Counted from the stretch's first letter, positions 11,931-24,035 are shown. The stretch: DNA of 64,000 bases from Echiichthys vipera (GCA_963691815.1 OY829657.1:9949551-10013550), one strand, 5' to 3'. Numbers and translations are program-made. Notes: generated from the letters alone by a model not told the origin.

Positions 11931-12220
11931 ACGTCTAGAAAAGCTGGTAAACCAACATGTTATTTAACACCTATTTCTTCCCCAGATGGTGGTACGACGG
12001 GGGATCATAACAGTAAGCTAACGTCAGTGAGGTGAGATTTATGCAGCTGCTGCAGGACCCCTCTTTTTCTGCCAGCTAAAAAAACAAATGAAAACATTTA
12101 ATTTATTCATTCTTCATAACAAATAAGGCTTTATCACAGAAGACAATTTAAATGACCAAATAGTTTCACAATAATTATCAAACTCTGGCCAATGCTCGTG
12201 TCAGTTACATCAGTTTAGAG

Positions 12221-12423
12221 CAATGGGTGTCAAACTGATCCAGTAAAGGGCCGTTTGGCTGCAGGTTTTCATTCCAACCAATCAAAAACACACCTGGTCC
12301 AACAAATCAACTGCGTGAAGACAGTTCAGGTGATTGAGTAAGTCGAGTCAGGTGTGTTCTTACTTGGTTGGAATGAAAACCTGCAGCCACACGGCCCTTT
12401 ACTGGATCAGTTCTACAGCCCTG
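12221..12423. mobile_element. hAT-type foldback MITE A
   Basis: A 203-bp element with inverted arms of about 50 bp: ACTGATCCAGTAAAGGGCCG on the left, its complement on the right, and CTGCAGGTTTTCATTCCAAC shared by both arms. It is flanked by the direct repeat GTTTAGAG (12213-12220 and 12424-12431). Left and right termini (CAATGGGTGT.. / ..CAGCCCTG) and an 8-bp target duplication fitting nTnnnnAn are hAT-like. No transposase. Confidence 0.82.
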
Positions 12424-12431
12424 GTTTAGAG

Positions 12432-12645
12432 CAATGGTGCCCAATTCCGGTCCTGGAGGGCCACTGTCCTGCATGTTTCAGGTTTCTCCCTGCTGTAACA
12501 CACCTGAGTCTAAAGATTTTCAAACCTGTGACGAGCTTCAGCTGCTTGATAACGAGCACATCATTAGAGTCAGGTGTGTTGGAGCAGAGAGAAACCTAAA
12601 ACATGCAGAGCAGTGGCCCTGCAGGACCTGAGTTGGGCACCCCTG
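12432..12645. mobile_element. hAT-type foldback MITE B, sharing its target duplication with MITE A
   Basis: A 214-bp element with termini CAATGGTGCCCAA and TTGGGCACCCCTG. Imperfect inverted arms contain GGTCCTGGAGGGCCACTG on one side and CAGTGGCCCTGCAGGACC on the other. It is flanked by GTTTAGAG at 12424-12431 and 12646-12653. It is a different family from MITE A but inserted in the same 8-bp word. Confidence 0.82.
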
Positions 12646-12669
12646 GTTTAGAGGGATCCAAAGATCCAA

Positions 12670-12920
12670 GAGGACACTGGTGCTGGAGGAGCAAAGCAGG
12701 TAAAAGTAAAAGCTGTGCATTCAAAATCTTACTCAAGTAAAAAGGCAGGATCAGGTGAATGTCCTTGAAGTGTCAAAAGTAAAAGCACTGGTTCTGAAAT
12801 GGTCCCAGTGAGTGATATCTTATTATAATATATTATTCATTCATCAACACTGATGCATCAAAGTCGAAGTAGCATTTTACTTCTGTAGCAGGCTGAGGTG
12901 TATTATATTGCCTTTACCTT
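12670..12920. mobile_element. Fragment of a GTAGAAATACT-type hAT element
   Basis: Words such as GCAGGTAAAAGTAAAAGCTG, TGATATCTTATTATAATAT, AACACTGATGCATCAAAGT and AGCATTTTACTTCTGTAGC are typical of the interior of the common teleost repeat that appears more completely at 13225-13763. No ends are visible. Confidence 0.5.
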
Positions 12921-12928
12921 AGTTTTAG

Positions 12929-13175
12929 GGTTTAGCTCAGTGGTTCCCAACCTGGGAACGGGCCTGTCTAAAGGGTCACAATATCAATCTGAGGGGTCAT
13001 TAGATGATTGATGGGAGAGGAAAGAAGAAAAAACTGTTCTGCTACACAATCTGATTTCAGCTTTTAGACTTTTCTCTAACCTCTAACTGTTTATGCTGGA
13101 TAATTTGAACCCTTGTGCAGTAAAAAGTATAAAATGTATTAGAATGGAAATTGAATTAATTAATTAATGGCCAAG
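12929..13175 (+). mobile_element. hAT-like MITE fragment with CAGTGGTTCCCAACCTGGG end
   Basis: The left terminus CAGTGGTTCCCAACCTGGGA at about 12938 followed by GGGTCACAATATCAATC and GGTCATTAGATGATTGATGG is a familiar hAT non-autonomous pattern in fish. I cannot define the right end. Confidence 0.55.
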
Positions 13176-13224
13176 TTTTTTTTGTCGTTTTTTACGTCAG
13201 TAAATGTACTTAGTTACATTCTAT

Positions 13225-13763
13225 CAGTGGTGGAAGAAGTACTCAGATATTGTACTTCAGTAAATGAACCAATATCACAGTGTAGAAATACTCTATTATC
13301 AAAGTCTGCATTCAAATACAAATGTATTGGCATCAAAATATACTAAAAGTAACAAACTAAAAGAACTCATTGTGCAGCAGTGGTCCATTTCAGACTAATG
13401 TACATTATATTTTTCGTATTATAATTAATTCTGCATTACTGCAAAGTTATTTAAAGTTAAAACTACTTTATAAACTTTATCTGCTGGGTAGCTTGTGGAT
13501 TTCCCCTGTGGATCAATACAATCTTATTGTGTTTGAATCTATAACAATACGTCCGGATTAATGTTTTGTTAACTTTTTGTATTATTCTGCAAAGTAACCA
13601 GTAACTAAAGTGGTGAAATAAATGTAATAGAGTAAAAAGTACATTATTCAGCTCTGACAGGTAGTGAAGTACAAGTATAAAGTAGTAGAAAATGGAAAAA
13701 CTACCTCAAAATTGTACTTAAGTACAGTTCTTGAGTAAATGTACTTAGTGATTCACAACACTG
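13225..13763 (+). mobile_element. hAT-like MITE (CAGTGGTGGAAGAAGTACT family)
   Basis: The left end is CAGTGGTGGAAGAAGTACTC. The interior includes CACAGTGTAGAAATACTC and CTGCATTCAAATAC, and the right portion TTGTACTTAAGTACAGTTCT, GAGTAAATGTACTTAGTG, ending in ACAACACTG. This is one of the commonest short DNA-transposon-like repeats of percomorph fish. Flanking 8-mers (CATTCTAT, CATCGCAC) are poorly matched, so the insertion is old or its edges are displaced. Confidence 0.75.
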
Positions 13764-15200
13764 CATCGCACTTCAGGTTATTAATCATAATAATAAAATG
13801 AAATCAATGTGTTTTGTCCTCTGAAACAAACAAAAGCAAATATTAATGGCACACACAAAGGAAACACAGGTGTTATGTAAACACTTTGAGTACTTCATGA
13901 TGTTGTAAAGCAGACCTTTATCAGTGTGGAAAACAGTATTGTTTAATAGTAGTACTACTCTGATTATAGATAATTATGATGATCATCAGCAGCAGTAATC
14001 TTACTGGGAGTCAAACTTTTTTTTTTAGAGTGAATGTTTACCACCAGCAGGTGTCACCAACGAGCAAACATCAACCATCGCTGTTGTTGCTCAGTCTCAG
14101 GCTCTGCTCTGGCTGTGATGCATTTGTTGTGCTCTCATCATGACAGATGGCACTTAAAAACAGCCATCTTTGATGTGAAAGATATATTGTGAGCTGCTAC
14201 TGAATAATACTATAAATATATACATAAGGGAAACCCCCTTTTGAGTATGTGCCCAGTCACCCTCAAGTTCCCATCTAGCACACAGCAGACTATTAATGGC
14301 AGCTTATTATTTGCCTGGAGACTAACCTCTCATATGCTGAAAAATATGTACTGGAGTCCTGGGGGATCCCAGTCAAAAGCACCTAATTGCAGCCTATGCA
14401 GTGTTAACAGATGAATGGACCAGATGAATGTTAATGCTAATTTAAAGTATGGCACACTATGAGGGGGCTAGGGGCGTATGCATATTTCCTCATGTGCTTT
14501 GTCTATTTTCGTTTCACACAATATGCAGATTAACGGTTACTTTCCTAAAATCTATTAGGACGCTGACTGCATATCTAAAAGTGTTTTTAGGAGAAATAGG
14601 TTAACATCTTGGGGTCCCCAGGGATCCCAGTCAGCAGTCCCAGATACGTTGGTACGGATGAAGGTTAAACATGATTATCTATGTTGATATTGGAGGCTAT
14701 TTGCTATGAATCAAAGTCTCAGCTATGGTTGCAATCGCTCTAAACAGTTATTGTCACACCTTGTCAAGTTTTTTTGGTCACTCAGGTGTTGTCTTATTTA
14801 AGGTTCCCTCACTTCTTGCTCTCCTGTGTTTGTGTGAATCTCTGCCCCGCCCTACTGTGTTACACCTGTGCCTCATTGTCTCCCCTTCCCTAGTGACAGC
14901 ATTCGAGCCATTTCCTTTGTGTGTGTTTTGTCTTGAGTTTCTGTCCGTTCTTACGCGGCCCATTAAACAAAGTGGGATTTGAACTATGTCCGTGTGTTGG
15001 CTCTGCATTTGAGTCCTTGTCCTGGTTCAGTGTCTGACAGTTATAAAGCATAAATATGTATCATTTTTGTAACAAATTTAGGGAAAAATGTAGGAGCAAT
15101 CATTTGCCATTGCCACAAAACACAAATAGTGAACAGGTTATTTAGAATTGTGGGTAGGTGTATTTGGTTACAAACCCACTTACTGGACAAATGAACTTTG
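13764..15200. other. No gene seen; one probable dispersed repeat
   Basis: 14040-14150 shares CTCTCATCATGACAGATGGC and neighbouring words with 1730-1760. 14725-15045 ends in GCATTTGAGTCCTTGTCCTG followed shortly by TGACAG and resembles a widespread teleost repeat whose reverse orientation appears near 25855-25920 (ACCCAAATGCAGATACAGAA). Nothing codes for a recognisable protein. Confidence 0.45.
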
Positions 15201-15209
15201 ACCAGATGA

Positions 15210-15446
15210 CAAGTCAGTGGTTCCACAAAGGTATTCCTCTGGGAATGTATGTATTAAATTTCATGGCAATAAAACTGGTAGTTGTTGAAACACTTAAATT
15301 ATCCTCATGGTGGCACTAAAGGAAGGGGATCACCAAAGTCATTAGGATTCATCTGGGACCATGAATGTCCCTCTTTACGCAAATGTGTGCCAAATGTCAA
15401 GGCAACCAATCCACTAGTTGTTGAGATATTTCAGTATGGATCACAG
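15210..15446. repeat. Dispersed repeat (TTTCATGGCAAT / TAGTTGTTGAGATATTTCAG)
   Basis: The landmarks ATTTCATGGCAATAAAACTG, CTCATGGTGGCACTAAAGGA, TCACCAAAGTCATTAGGATTC and TAGTTGTTGAGATATTTCAG recur with changes at 42790-42965 and, less clearly, at 43435-43600. Class unknown. Confidence 0.65.
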
Positions 15447-15714
15447 TGGCGGACAAGACAGTCAGCGAACCTGAGACGTTTTAATCATCTAATGTCTAAC
15501 GTTTTGGGTTCGGTTCCGGTTAGTACTCTTATTTTTGGTTGATATGCTCCAAAATCTAATCGGTTTGGAACCAACTTTTTGTTCCAAACAGATTTATTTT
15601 TGGTTGAAATGCTCCAAATGGTTCAAAATCTAGGGTATGAACCGGAACCGAACCCAAAACGTTAGACATTAGACGACCAAAACGTCCCAGGTTCACTGAC
15701 TGTCTTGTCCGCCA
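15447..15714. mobile_element. Foldback element with ~70-bp inverted terminal arms
   Basis: The left arm starts TGGCGGACAAGACAGTCAGC and ends GGGTTCGGTTCCGGTT; the right arm starts AACCGGAACCGAACCC and ends CACTGACTGTCTTGTCCGCCA. The arms differ at few positions over about 70 bp. The centre holds an imperfect direct repeat beginning TTATTTTTGGTTGAtATGCT. It lies directly after the dispersed repeat at 15210-15446. No clear target duplication. Confidence 0.8.
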
Positions 15715-17330
15715 TCATCAGTGGGTGTGTCATTCAAATTATGGCACAAGACTCAGGGGCAAGGGTTACCAGATGGGAAAACCAAACACTGGACATAAAT
15801 TAAAACTCATTGACTGATCACCAACAGGTTTCCATAACCAAAGAGAGGAACTCAAACAACATTAGAGCTTTTACATGGAACTAAATGATACATAGCATAT
15901 CATCCAGGCACCCCTATAACACTCACAGCACATCAGGCTCACTGCACAAAAAAAAAGTTTACTTCTGTTGTGCCCTGTGCAATGCCCTCAGTTGCAGGCG
16001 CATCCTTAATTAGAATGGTTCCATGCAAAACTGGTGGAAACGTGGGCGGGTTCGCTAGATGGCACCAAGGTCCAAATAATTCTGAATGGATCCTGTTCAA
16101 GAACCCATTCCCTGGTGCTCGAAAAGGGCTAAAAGTGTTTTTGCCGGGTTGGTACTCCAGCCTTTCTGAATGTATTTTCATCTCCAATATACCTGAGCAT
16201 GCTATCATTATTTATATTACATAAACAATAGCTGCAAACAAAGAACTAATGGGCTTTTTGGACATTAATGGTATTTCTAGAATCCCTAGGAGCAGAAGCA
16301 GATCTAAGGAGCGAGCTCTTTTCACTGGTATCGTTACACTTCTTAACGATTCAGCACTTTTGGTAACACAGATCCAAACTGCTTCGAAACAGAGGCCCCT
16401 GCTCATCCGCCAAACAAACGTCATACTGCAGATCTTCAAAAGCTTGGTCTAGCCCGCAGAGACCACAGAATCTCCCATCCTCCAGAGCGCCTGACCCATA
16501 TATGTAAATCAGGGAGAGTTGATTTTGGGGTTGTCGTTGAATCGACATTATAGATTTCAGCCCGAGATTAATTAGATCTTTCAATGAAGGCTTTTTGGTC
16601 TCAATCCAGAACCAAAACCGCAAAAATGTGGTCGATTTTTAATGTAAACACATTTAGTTTGGGAGTAGGTGAGGTGAAGCTTGAAGACAAACTGCCATTT
16701 TTCTATTATGTTTATTATTTAGCTTTTTCAATCATGCATACACATCAGACTGCATTCAATAAGACTGTTATATGATTTCCTCTTCTTGTTGAACGTTTGC
16801 CTCCTTTCACCGTGATCGGTATGAACATAAATGACAAGAGCATCAGAAATAATATCACTAATGAGGGAGCTTGTGCCTATTGTCAACATTTGACCCCAGG
16901 CGAGGGGAAATAACATGTGAGGAGAGGATACAGAGATGCCCATCACGTGCCTTACCTAACAGCACACAATGGGCAAGAGGTAGGTGCATGCTTTTGTCAA
17001 CAGAAAATACATGAAGTTCAATTCCTGGAGAGTCTCAACAGAAATGGTTGTCTTTTAGTTGGGATATTCAGTTTCGTTTGAGTCATTTCAATATCAAGTC
17101 AAAGGGACTTCAGAGTTAGTCTGGCTCACCGGTTGCACAGCGCTGGGATCTGGCGCCCTCTCACACACAGGATGTCAGGCACCTTCCACTATCGCTGCTA
17201 GTTATTTTGCAAGGGCACGGTTGGCTTAGCGCCACCCAGTCGTGTGTGGTTGTTTAAACGAATACAAACAACCCAGAGCAGGGTTTTTTTGGCAAAAATG
17301 CCCATTTACCCTGTGCAAAAATTAGTTGAG
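15715..17330. other. No gene seen
   Basis: Mixed-composition DNA. Open frames of up to 90 codons at 15939-16623 on both strands match nothing I recognise. Confidence 0.45.
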
Positions 17331-17706
17331 GGCTACATGGTGGTGTAGTGGATAGCACTGTCGCCTCACAGCGAGAAGGTTTCATGTTCGCATCCCGGCT
17401 GGGGCCTTTCTGTGCGGAGTTTGCATGTTCTCCCTGTGTCTGCGTGGGTTTTCTCCGGGTTCTCCGGTTTCCTCCCACAATCCAAAAGACGTGCAGGTGT
17501 TCGGTTAATTGATGACTCTTAAACTTGCCCGTTGGTGTGAATGGTTGTCTATCTCTGTTTGTCTCTATGTGCCTGTGATAGACTGGCGTCCTGTCCAGGG
17601 TGTACCCTCGCCCTCACGCCCGATGTCAGCTGGGATCGGCTCCAGCCCCCCGCGACCCCGAACGGGACAAGCGGTATAAGATGAATGAATGAACGAATGA
17701 ATGAAA
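17331..17706 (+). mobile_element. tRNA-like SINE/dispersed teleost repeat, copy 2 (most complete)
   Basis: The head is GGCTACATGGTGGTGTAGTG followed by GATAGCACTGTCGCCTCACA and a box-B-like TTCGCATCCC. The body matches 2085-2424 almost word for word (GTGGGTTTTCTCCGGGTTCT, GATAGACTGGCGTCCTGTCC, CGCCCGATGTCAGCTGGGAT), ending in GCGGTATAAGATGAATGAAT and ATGAA repeats. It is about 376 bp and has the clearest head of the three copies. Confidence 0.85.
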
Positions 17707-18019
17707 AAACAGTTGACCAATGTCTCCACTTGCTGTAAGAAATCAGTTTAGACATCAACATGTAGCACGTACAGAATGACTTGTGATCTGAAATAAATGA
17801 AAAGAATGTCATCTGCTAAACTTTCCTCCGTCATTTTTATTTGTTTTTTCATTTTTCTGAAAAGCCTGTGAATGTTTGAACTGAGAACATTGTGTGTTTT
17901 AATAGCATAGGTTTGGGTGCCTTTGTTCTTTTAGTAAAATAGGATTTATCCGGCTATCACATCTCTTATCTAGTTCTGCCTGATGTATCCTGCCAGAAGA
18001 AAAGCCTTCTCAATAACTA

Positions 18020-18240
18020 TGATATGTCCATTCTACGGCCCATGAGAAAAAATCTGATGTACAGAGTCGTGTACACAGCTTTAGAAATAATTGGCTGTGA
18101 ATTCCTCACCATTTCGGAACAATTCCACAGACTTGTAAAGGATGCCTCACACCCGGCAAACCCTCTATTGAGCCTTCTCCCTTTGGGTAAAACACAACAC
18201 GGTATCAAGGCTAGAAGATTTGCTTCGTAATGGCACTGAA
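18020..18240 (+). pseudogene. LINE fragment, C-terminal end of a non-LTR retrotransposon ORF
   Basis: The plus frame from about 18024 reads RKNLMYRVVYTALEIIG, then FHRLVKDASHPANPLLSLLP, LGKTQHGIKARRFAS and a stop. The pattern (L)VKDxSHPxxxLxxLLPxGKxxxxIKxR is the usual C-terminus downstream of RT in several LINE clades (L2/CR1/Rex-like). The start is not a real initiator and only about 65 residues remain, so this is a 5'-truncated insertion; the following AT-rich 200 bp may be its 3'UTR. Confidence 0.65.
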
Positions 18241-19805
18241 AGAATCCACATGCTCAATGCTTCACTGGTCATATAAATAAGCACATGTACTTTAACTTGT
18301 TACTTTAAGGACATGAGCCAATGACGCACCATTGTACTTATTGTTGCTGCATTGTAATTGTGGCACTGTTTTTGTGTGTGTACAATGTGATTATATGTTT
18401 TTTTGTTGTTGTTGAGCACACCGCAATTAATTCCAAATCAACTGCTGCTGATGTGACGATAAATTATTGAATTAAAAAAAGGAACAGGGAGAACTTGAAC
18501 AAACCCATTAGTATTCAAATGTATTACTGAATTCATTCTTTCTACATAAACAAGACTATCTCAGGCCATGCACACAAGTTCATTATTCCTTAAAAATATA
18601 CTCTAGCGGTCGTCTAATGGCTCCTGTTTAGGCTGGTGACAGAAAGTTCCACAGAAATAACAACAAAACAAAGTCATTTTGCCATACACTGAGAGCTTAA
18701 TCAGGAAAGATGCCACAAGTGATTAAGGACTCTACCATTGACCTTGTCAATTAAATTAATTTACAGGGATGCAGTCCTATAAATAGCAGACGGTCGGAGA
18801 TTATCCCAGGGGAACCATACTGTAGATGGGGCCTTGACACTGGTGGTGGCGGGCTGGAGGGGTGTAGCAGATGCTTATGCTTCAAAGATCAGTGTTAAAC
18901 TATTGATAAGAATGTTTAGGTTGCCAAGATGACGGTGTATATCCTTTGTATTTCATTATGTATTATAAATCCTCATGTTTTTTTCTTTCTAAAAAGCCCC
19001 AGAGCCTGCAGGTTTAGACGTTACCATATTTTGGTGCAGATGCACACCACCTCTTCTCCTAAAGGAATTGGTTTGGTCGTAAAAGCTGCAAAGACTTTTC
19101 AACCCCACATAACAAACTTTATTAATGTTGCACAAATAGCATATGAAACTATATAAGAGCTCCCCGTAGTAGCACATCATGCAAAGTAACCAACCATTAA
19201 GGCAATTAGAAGCTCATTTTAGTAATCATAGTTCCTGTATGAATATTGGAGGTTAAATAATGGTTTTAATATGCTCTTTTTTTCTGCAACTTGCTCTCTT
19301 CTTGGCAACCTAACATAGGTTTACACACTACAACATGCAACATATACTCTACTCCAAAGACTTCCTCTGTCTACAGTATCTTTATTGCTCCTGCAGGCCA
19401 GGATGGTTTATCATATAGGGACAGTTTGTCTTGCTAAGGGTGGCAGTAGGAAGCAGAGAGCAGTCGTAAAACAGTGTTAAAACACAACAAAACCTGTATT
19501 CACACTGAGCTGTTGGGCCCATTCTTTATATAATATAGTCAATAGACGTAATTGTATTATTTTGTCCTTGAGATCTCAAGTTGTATTTAGAGGTCAACAG
19601 TCCATAATGTTGTATAATGTTGTATAATGCTGTATAATGCTGTATAATGTTGGTGCATACTTAACTTACTTGGCATCTCGGAGGATGAGGAAGCCTCACT
19701 GGACATACGGTCAAATTTGGCAGTAATATTAATTTTGGGATCACTCCTGTGTCGTGCGTAGCAGTTCTGTGTCATGCCCCAGGTTGTTGAAGATGTTGAG
19801 GGGAT
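18241..19805. other. No gene seen
   Basis: AT-rich DNA. 18660-18800 is compact and repeat-free with several TTAAT/ATTAA words. A 10-bp tandem repeat (TGTTGTATAA type, 4 units) occurs at 19607-19652. Confidence 0.45.
19607..19652. repeat. 10-bp tandem repeat, about 4.5 units
   Basis: Units read TGTTGTATAA or TGCTGTATAA in a row. Confidence 0.9.
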
Positions 19806-19966
19806 CAACTGTCAGTCAGCAGAACAGCATTAAGACCTGAGGCAAGGCCTGTTTATCGTGTTGGATTTGCTATGCTGGAATATCTTTCTCCAGTTTAGAC
19901 TCTCTGTGTCGTGTTTGTGTTAGAGCGTACACTGAACTTGACATTGATTCATGCTGACAAGTGTAT
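19806..19966 (+). repeat. Direct duplication, copy A
   Basis: From ATCAACTGTCA to CTGACAAGTGTATT, this matches 20834-20986 in the same orientation at roughly 80-85 percent by eye. The 30-bp block from CTGAACTTGACATTGATTCA to GCTGACAAG is identical, as is the CTGTGTCGTGTTTGTGTT block. Confidence 0.85.
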
Positions 19967-20833
19967 TCCATGTAAGAAATGAAAGGTGTAGTGCTGTAAA
20001 TCAGAGGTTTTCAAAGTCAGGCATCCCTGGGTGCACCGGAGGGGGCTGCAAACGGTTTCAGGGGAGGCTCAAAATACTATTGCATTAGTTATTACATTAC
20101 AAGAAGATCACATATAAATGTGTGTGTGATCTGCTTAAAGTGATATTTGTAGTTCGGGGGAATTCTACTGTACTTTCCCAGAGGCAGAAACTTATAAATG
20201 CCTTATGAGAAACCTTTTTTTTTAATGTATCTGATTCAATCTGAAGTTATGTCAAACAGCAATATTAGGTTATTCTTGCCCAACTGTTGACTGTCTATAA
20301 GAACATAATCATGAACCTATCCAGGATTTGAGCAAGAAGAAGCAACTAAATGAAGGGAGGGTGTCTCAGCTTTGTCTGAGGGGGATGCCCACAGTCTTAG
20401 AGACCCCTTGCTGTTAATAAAGAAGTGAGATTAATGCTATGATAACAAGAAGGAAAGGGATCAATGGTCCTTTTTTTTTGTGGACTTGAACGCTACATGT
20501 GAAATTGCCATCATCACATCCCGATGAGACACATAGATGGATAAAGAGGGGCATATACTCTCGACAGACGGACTGGTTTGCAACAGATGGGACGCCATAC
20601 TCCAGCGACCTTTAATACGAAAAATGAAAAGCATCCTGTGGAGTTTTCTCGTACACAAACTCAAGTTGTGCTTACATTGAGTGTCTTTCTGACTGAAATG
20701 CATTGTGAGTACCCTTGACAAAAACTATTGAACATCTTAAATTGTGCAACCCTTACTCCCACGGTTGCTAGCTCGCTCTCTTTCACATCCTTTGCGAGTG
20801 CATTGCAACACTTCTGTATGCGAACACCGCCAC

Positions 20834-20986
20834 CAACTGTCACAGCGGCATTAAAACCTGAGGCAGGCCTGTTTATCACGTTGGATCTGCTGCTCTGTAA
20901 TGTCTTTCTCTAGGTGAGACTCACTGTGTCGTGTTTGTGTTGAAGTGCACGCTGAACTTGACATTGATTCATGCTGACAAGCATAT
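20834..20986 (+). repeat. Direct duplication, copy B
   Basis: Second copy of the 19806-19966 unit, about 1 kb away. It begins near CCAACTGTCACAGCGGCATT and ends GCTGACAAGCATATT. The DNA between the copies shows no matching flanks, so only about 150 bp is shared. Confidence 0.85.
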
Positions 20987-21087
20987 TTTACACCATATCT
21001 TTAATGTATCTGGGACGTTGGAGGACAAGCGTCTCTCTCCGGCCATTCTCGTCCATCACCATCACCTAGTGAATTAGTTTTTTTCTC

Positions 21088-21126
<39 letters not shown>

Positions 21127-23765
21127 CGCACAGATTTGTCCTGTTATAGTTATTACACAATCACTTATTCTCACATATGTTCTGAAATGTGCTCACATTT
21201 TCTTTTACGGAGGGATACCAAAGTCTGATCATTGGTTTTCATGGGAGCGCTGCCTTCAGACCATCTCAGTGGTGTTTGGAGCCGTAGACCACAAAGACAG
21301 AGCGATGTGCGCTGCAAAGGAGGCTTTAGAGAAGCTGCTTTGCATTTGATCGACCTCTTACTCTTTCATCGGGAGTGATGAGAACTTCTCCACAGCCACG
21401 ATTAGAGGGGCATGTAGAGAGATGTAAATTTAGATAAGATCATAGAAAAAGCTGCGAGGCTTAGCCAGCCAGAAGTTAGACAGATAAATCAGGTCAAATT
21501 GGACAGGGGACAGAAGCCGCAGGAAGCATGTGTGTGCAGAGTTTCAATTCAAAAATAAAAGATCCATTCTTGTGGAAGAAATGGCATTCACCCTTGACCG
21601 GACGCAAATCTGCTAATTTTAACCTTCATTTACATATTCAAGGTTAGTCATGATGTTTTGCAGTCAAAATCATCCAAATTGGTCAGTTGTGTTTCTCTCC
21701 TGTGTTGGTTTTCAAGATGATTCAATTTTTTAAGGGGGTTATGTTATTGTGAACATCATTTATTGATAAAAATCTGTTTAAATTGGAGTGTGTCTATGAC
21801 TTTCATATTGACATACTTGATTCACACCGGGCAAAACAACGGCCCTTAAGCTGTGATATTACCATAACATACGTACCACGGCCTGGCAGGAATTATTTAT
21901 AAATATAAATATTTTAAGACCCGTGCCTTCAATTTCTTGTGAAATTTTCTGGAAGGAATCATGCAATTCAGCACTAATCATAGGCATATTAGAGATTTTT
22001 TTTTCATTGAATCATGGTCAACTGAACAAGCAAAAATGTGAAGTTTGTCTTCAGGCAATCTTACAAAAAGCTCATTAATAATTTATAAGTATTTACTTGG
22101 GTTGAAAGGAAGCACTTCTTTCATGGAAATGCCTCTGCTTATGGAAATGAACAACTGCTTATAAACCCAACACAAGTAATTTCTGTAATCTCAGATATCT
22201 GCCCCTTACCTGTCTTTAGTCCCCCGTAATTTGCACCAATGCACATATTTCTTTAATTTATTGTATTTGCAACAACACAAACTGCACACAGACATGCAGA
22301 CAATGAAACAAGTATCAGGAGAGGTCAAAAAGAAAAGTCTCAAGAAATTATTAAGAAATGTCTGGATGGACCTGTGCAATGAAGTACGCTACAATGATGT
22401 TTTATTGCTTTGAAGCAGGACGAACAAAAACTCTGTTTAAGTGTGGAGGCACCCGTTTCATAAACAGAAATCTCCAGATAAAACTCTCTGCATGGCTGGA
22501 TACAACAACAGACGCGGGGGAAAAACTGTTTTTTTGTGATTGTGAATCGACCCTTTAAGCGTCGTGTCTAAACGAACACATCTTCAGTTGCAGTGAGTAT
22601 TACTGGGAGTATCGTGATGGACAGCAGGTGGTATTTGCACAAGTAGAATTCTGTTTCTCGGTATATTGCTGCTTTTACAAACATTCACACCTGGGAGTGG
22701 AACCCCTGTCTGCTGTCGGCTGTTGAGCGGCTCCACTGGAGCATGTGAGTGCTAACTGCCTTTCTCATTCATTTTTCCAGAGCACACTTTCCATGAGCTG
22801 ACCTGGGCAGCTGAGTCAGCCTTTTACCTTCACGCTGCCAGAGCAGTGAAAATATTTGTGGAGTTAGTGACGTTCTGAGCTAAGTCAAATCACAGCAGAT
22901 CACAATTTCCTTTTGGATGGCTATAGAGATAAGATTAAGACTTTAATGCAATGCCTCTCTGGGTTTCTTTACATGTTCATGTGTGAGGTACAGTAAAGTA
23001 GTCACACACAAAATTGACAGATTGGGGTTTCAACTCCAGAGCTTGTGTGAATATAGTGCAGTAAAAATCAGACTTAAAAAAACCCAACCAAACAAACAGG
23101 ATTATCTGCAGCCACAGTTAATCCTGTTTTATTCCAGATACTTCTGTGTGTGATCTGTGTGTGTGTGTGTGTGCATTTACATACATGTGGGCTTTTGTAT
23201 ACGTAAAAGGTGTGTGTTCATGCATGTTGTGAGGTTTGAAGGCGTTGTGTTAATGGAAGGATTCAGCAGCTATCTCCTTCTTTTAGATTGAATACATTAT
23301 TGTGTTGGCAAGCATCTGTGTCTGTATGTATCTCATCTTGTACAGTCACGTACATATGTGTGTGTGTGTGCGTGTGTGTATGTGTGTGTTGACGTGAAAA
23401 ACACTCCTGCACTGTAAATCGTCTCCCCGAGGCATTGCCAACTCTCAGCTCTCTTCCCGTTGTGTAGCCTCATTTTCAGCTGGCGTGCACGAACGTTTGC
23501 ATGTTAGTGAAGAGACACGGCATGCTGCAAGTGGGTGTGCGCACGCATGTTAGTATCACGTGTAGGTGTATGCACACACGGAGAAAGGGGAGAAAATAGA
23601 AGAAATACAGTGAGTTGAATAATGGGCTTGATGAGGGAAAATGTGTAAGTGATCGACTGTATCGCCAAACTGTGTCTTTGTTATTTTTGCTAATTGACTT
23701 AATGTTTCTGAGCCATTAGACTGTGTATTTCTATTGGCTAAGGGGCAATTAGCTTATCAGGCAAG

Positions 23766-23767
<2 letters not shown>
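20987..23767. other. No gene seen; possible conserved non-coding stretches
   Basis: It has a CA tract at 21093-21121 and short GT tracts near 23155 and 23360. 21830-22200 is AT-rich and low in repeats (ATTATTTATAAATATAAATA near 21894). Open frames do not resemble proteins. Confidence 0.4.
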
Positions 23768-23840
<73 letters not shown>

Positions 23841-23850
23841 ACACACACAT
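23768..23850. repeat. (CA)n microsatellite
   Basis: A CA run with a TACA interruption near 23836. Confidence 0.98.
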
Positions 23851-23980
23851 AGACACACAAACATAGACACTGACAGTTTGATCAATGGATGTCTTACTGA
23901 CCATAATGACTCGGTGCGGCCCCCTTTCAGTGCAGCACAGCTTGAGTCCGAATACAATAACCCTTTATCACAATGGCCCA

Positions 23981-23989
23981 AGCACGCAC

Positions 23990-24032
<43 letters not shown>
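23981..24032. repeat. (CA)n microsatellite
   Basis: A CA run with CGCA variants at its left edge; further short CA-rich DNA continues to about 24090 and at 24209-24229. Confidence 0.97.
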
Positions 24033-24035
<3 letters not shown>

